A stretch of DNA of 5,693 nucleotides from the NCBI GenBank assembly GCA_024639445.1, contig JAHEIJ010000165.1:1-5693 (forward strand), written 5' to 3'. Below the pieces are notes generated by a model, which worked only from the letters and a program-made list of their open reading frames with translations, did not search any database and was not told the DNA's origin. The DNA is from Gammaproteobacteria bacterium (GTDB taxonomy: Bacteria > Pseudomonadota > Gammaproteobacteria > UBA6429 > Thiohalophilaceae). Each line of letters opens with the position of its first letter. Position 1 is the first letter of the stretch. This document shows positions 4,386 through 5,693 of the stretch, one piece after another. The translations under genes were made by a program, and so were the position numbers.

Positions 4386-5693
4386 TTGGCTAAGTTGTTC
4401 CGTCGCCACAAGCTGATCCTGGTGCCAGCTATCACCCTGGTGCTGGCGGGCTGCATGGTTGGCCCGGACTTCGTCAAGCTTGAACCCGATGCTTCGACCG
4501 AATGGTCTCAATCGCTTGAACAGGGTCTGCAATCAAGCCCCAATGAGTTGGTGGCGTGGTGGCGTGTATTCAACGATCCGGTACTGAACCAACTGGTCGA
4601 ACTGGCGCAAAAGAACAACAACACCCTGGAAATTGCCGGCTTGCGCGTTCTGGAAGCCCGCGCACAACTGGGTATTGCCACGGGCCTGCTTTATCCCCAA
4701 ACCCAGATCGCGGTGGGTGAGGCGACCCGGATTTCGCCGGCGGACAATACGGGTGTCACTTCAGATTTCTGGCAATACGGCCTGGGTGCCAACATTTCCT
4801 GGGAAATTGATTTCTGGGGCCGTTTCCGCCGAGGTATCGAGTCTGCGGATGCCGCTTATCTGGCATCGATTGCGGCTTATGATACGGCCTTGATTCTGTT
4901 GACGGCGGGCGTGGTAGACAGCTACAGCGTGGTTCGCACTACCGAGGAGCAGTTGCGCATCGCGTATGAGAACCTCAAGATTCAAAAACGCAGCTACAAT
5001 ATTGCCGCCGTGTTGTACCGCAACGGTGCGGCTTCGGAGCTGGACATGCAGCAGGCCGAAACACTGCTGTTAGCAACCAAGGCGACCATCCCGAGTCTTA
5101 AAGCATCTCTAAAACAGGCACGTAATGCACTGTCCACCCTGCTGGGTCTACCACCCGGTGCGTTGGATTCCATGCTCACAGAAACTCAGGGCATTCCGGC
5201 ACTGCCTGCTGAAATAACCGTGGGCTTTCCTGCCGACATGCTGCGTCGTCGGCCCGATGTGCGCCAGGCGGAGTTACTGGCCATGTCGCAGAATGCCTTG
5301 ATCGGTCTTGCCAAGGCAGATCTCTATCCGAGTTTTAGCCTCACCGGTTCAATCGGGCTGGCCACCGGCGGATCGGGCGACAGTGATTTCGGTGATCTGT
5401 TTAGTTCCGATGCATTGGCATTTTCCATCGGGCCGTATTTCGTCTGGCCGTTCCTGAACTACGGCCGTATCAAAAACAACGTGCGCGTGCAGGATGCGCG
5501 CCTGCAACAGGCACTGGTTAATTACCGCGAAATAGTGCTACAGGCCGCCCGTGAAACCGAGGATGCCATGGCCGCGCTTATTGGTAACCGTGAACAGTCC
5601 GTTATCCTGGCGGATACCGTCACCTCTGCCCAGCGCTCGAATGAACTTTCCACACTGCGATACCAGGAGGGTTTTGCCGACTACCAGCGTGTA
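4386..5693 (+). CDS. Outer-membrane efflux lipoprotein, NodT/OprM type (C-terminus beyond window)
   Basis: The first 436 residues of an outer-membrane factor, the TolC-like channel of tripartite RND, MFS or related export pumps. The TTG start gives MAKLFRRHKLILVP followed by lipobox LAGC with Cys23, a textbook lipoprotein signal. MVGPDF after the cysteine is the usual start of mature NodT-family proteins. Two OEP repeats follow: the first at about 62-255 with WWRVFNDPVLNQL (58-70), NNNTLEIAGLRVLEARAQLG (77-96) and the hallmark WEIDFWGRFRR (139-149); the second from about 279 with GFPADMLRRRPDVRQAE (280-296), ADLYPSFSLTGSIG (311-324), GPYFVWPFLNYGRIKNNV (349-366), and a last helix running off the edge. 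Family length is usually 460-490, so some 30-50 residues are missing. It follows the AI-2E gene by 5 bases. The pump and adaptor partners are not visible, so the substrate is unknown. GC content looks higher than in the DUF3047-like gene. Confidence 0.95.
   Translation, partial: MAKLFRRHKLILVPAITLVLAGCMVGPDFVKLEPDASTEWSQSLEQGLQSSPNELVAWWRVFNDPVLNQLVELAQKNNNTLEIAGLRVLEARAQLGIATGLLYPQTQIAVGEATRISPADNTGVTSDFWQYGLGANISWEIDFWGRFRRGIESADAAYLASIAAYDTALILLTAGVVDSYSVVRTTEEQLRIAYENLKIQKRSYNIAAVLYRNGAASELDMQQAETLLLATKATIPSLKASLKQARNALSTLLGLPPGALDSMLTETQGIPALPAEITVGFPADMLRRRPDVRQAELLAMSQNALIGLAKADLYPSFSLTGSIGLATGGSGDSDFGDLFSSDALAFSIGPYFVWPFLNYGRIKNNVRVQDARLQQALVNYREIVLQAARETEDAMAALIGNREQSVILADTVTSAQRSNELSTLRYQEGFADYQRV

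Noticed and set aside
4633..4893. 86-codon plus-strand frame within the outer-membrane factor gene
   Set aside because: An out-of-frame shadow. The 4386 frame carries all the family motifs through this stretch.

Overview
The window looks like a chromosomal segment of a gammaproteobacterium. The evidence is a MltF-type lytic transglycosylase lipoprotein, a NodT/OprM-type outer-membrane efflux lipoprotein, an inner-membrane AI-2E family transporter, and mixed, moderate GC content. Nothing in it fixes the genus. No rRNA, tRNA, CRISPR array or transposase gene was seen.

Layout. Bases 3-65 are the last 20 codons of an unidentified plus-strand gene. It converges, over an 18-base gap, on a minus-strand mltF gene (84-1493). 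Next comes about 720 bases without a convincing intact gene. This stretch is AT-rich at both ends and has a GC-rich, strongly self-complementary island in the middle (about 1799-2000), best read as a REP/MITE-like or structured-RNA element. Near its right end (about 2076-2264) is a possible frameshifted gene remnant carrying a YPRSG motif. A plus-strand gene follows (ATG at 2261, end 2938) for an apparently exported protein that resembles the DUF3047 family. Its signal peptide and ribosome binding site lie upstream of the first ATG, so the true start is probably a non-ATG codon near 2213. A 353-base intergenic region with several dyads and a TATAAT box precedes a two-gene unit: an AI-2E family membrane protein (3292-4380) and, five bases later with a TTG start, an outer-membrane factor lipoprotein (4386 to the window edge, unfinished).

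How the genes fit together. MltF is a cell-wall remodelling enzyme at the outer membrane and appears independent of the rest. The AI-2E protein and the outer-membrane factor are almost certainly co-transcribed and translationally linked. That suggests an envelope export operon whose periplasmic adaptor and pump genes, if present, lie beyond the right edge. The DUF3047-like gene stands alone, with its own upstream region and a weak hairpin after it.

The points most worth following up are the misplaced start of the DUF3047-like gene, the structured island at 1799-2000, and the AI-2E/outer-membrane-factor pairing. I found no clear evidence of a wholly new system.
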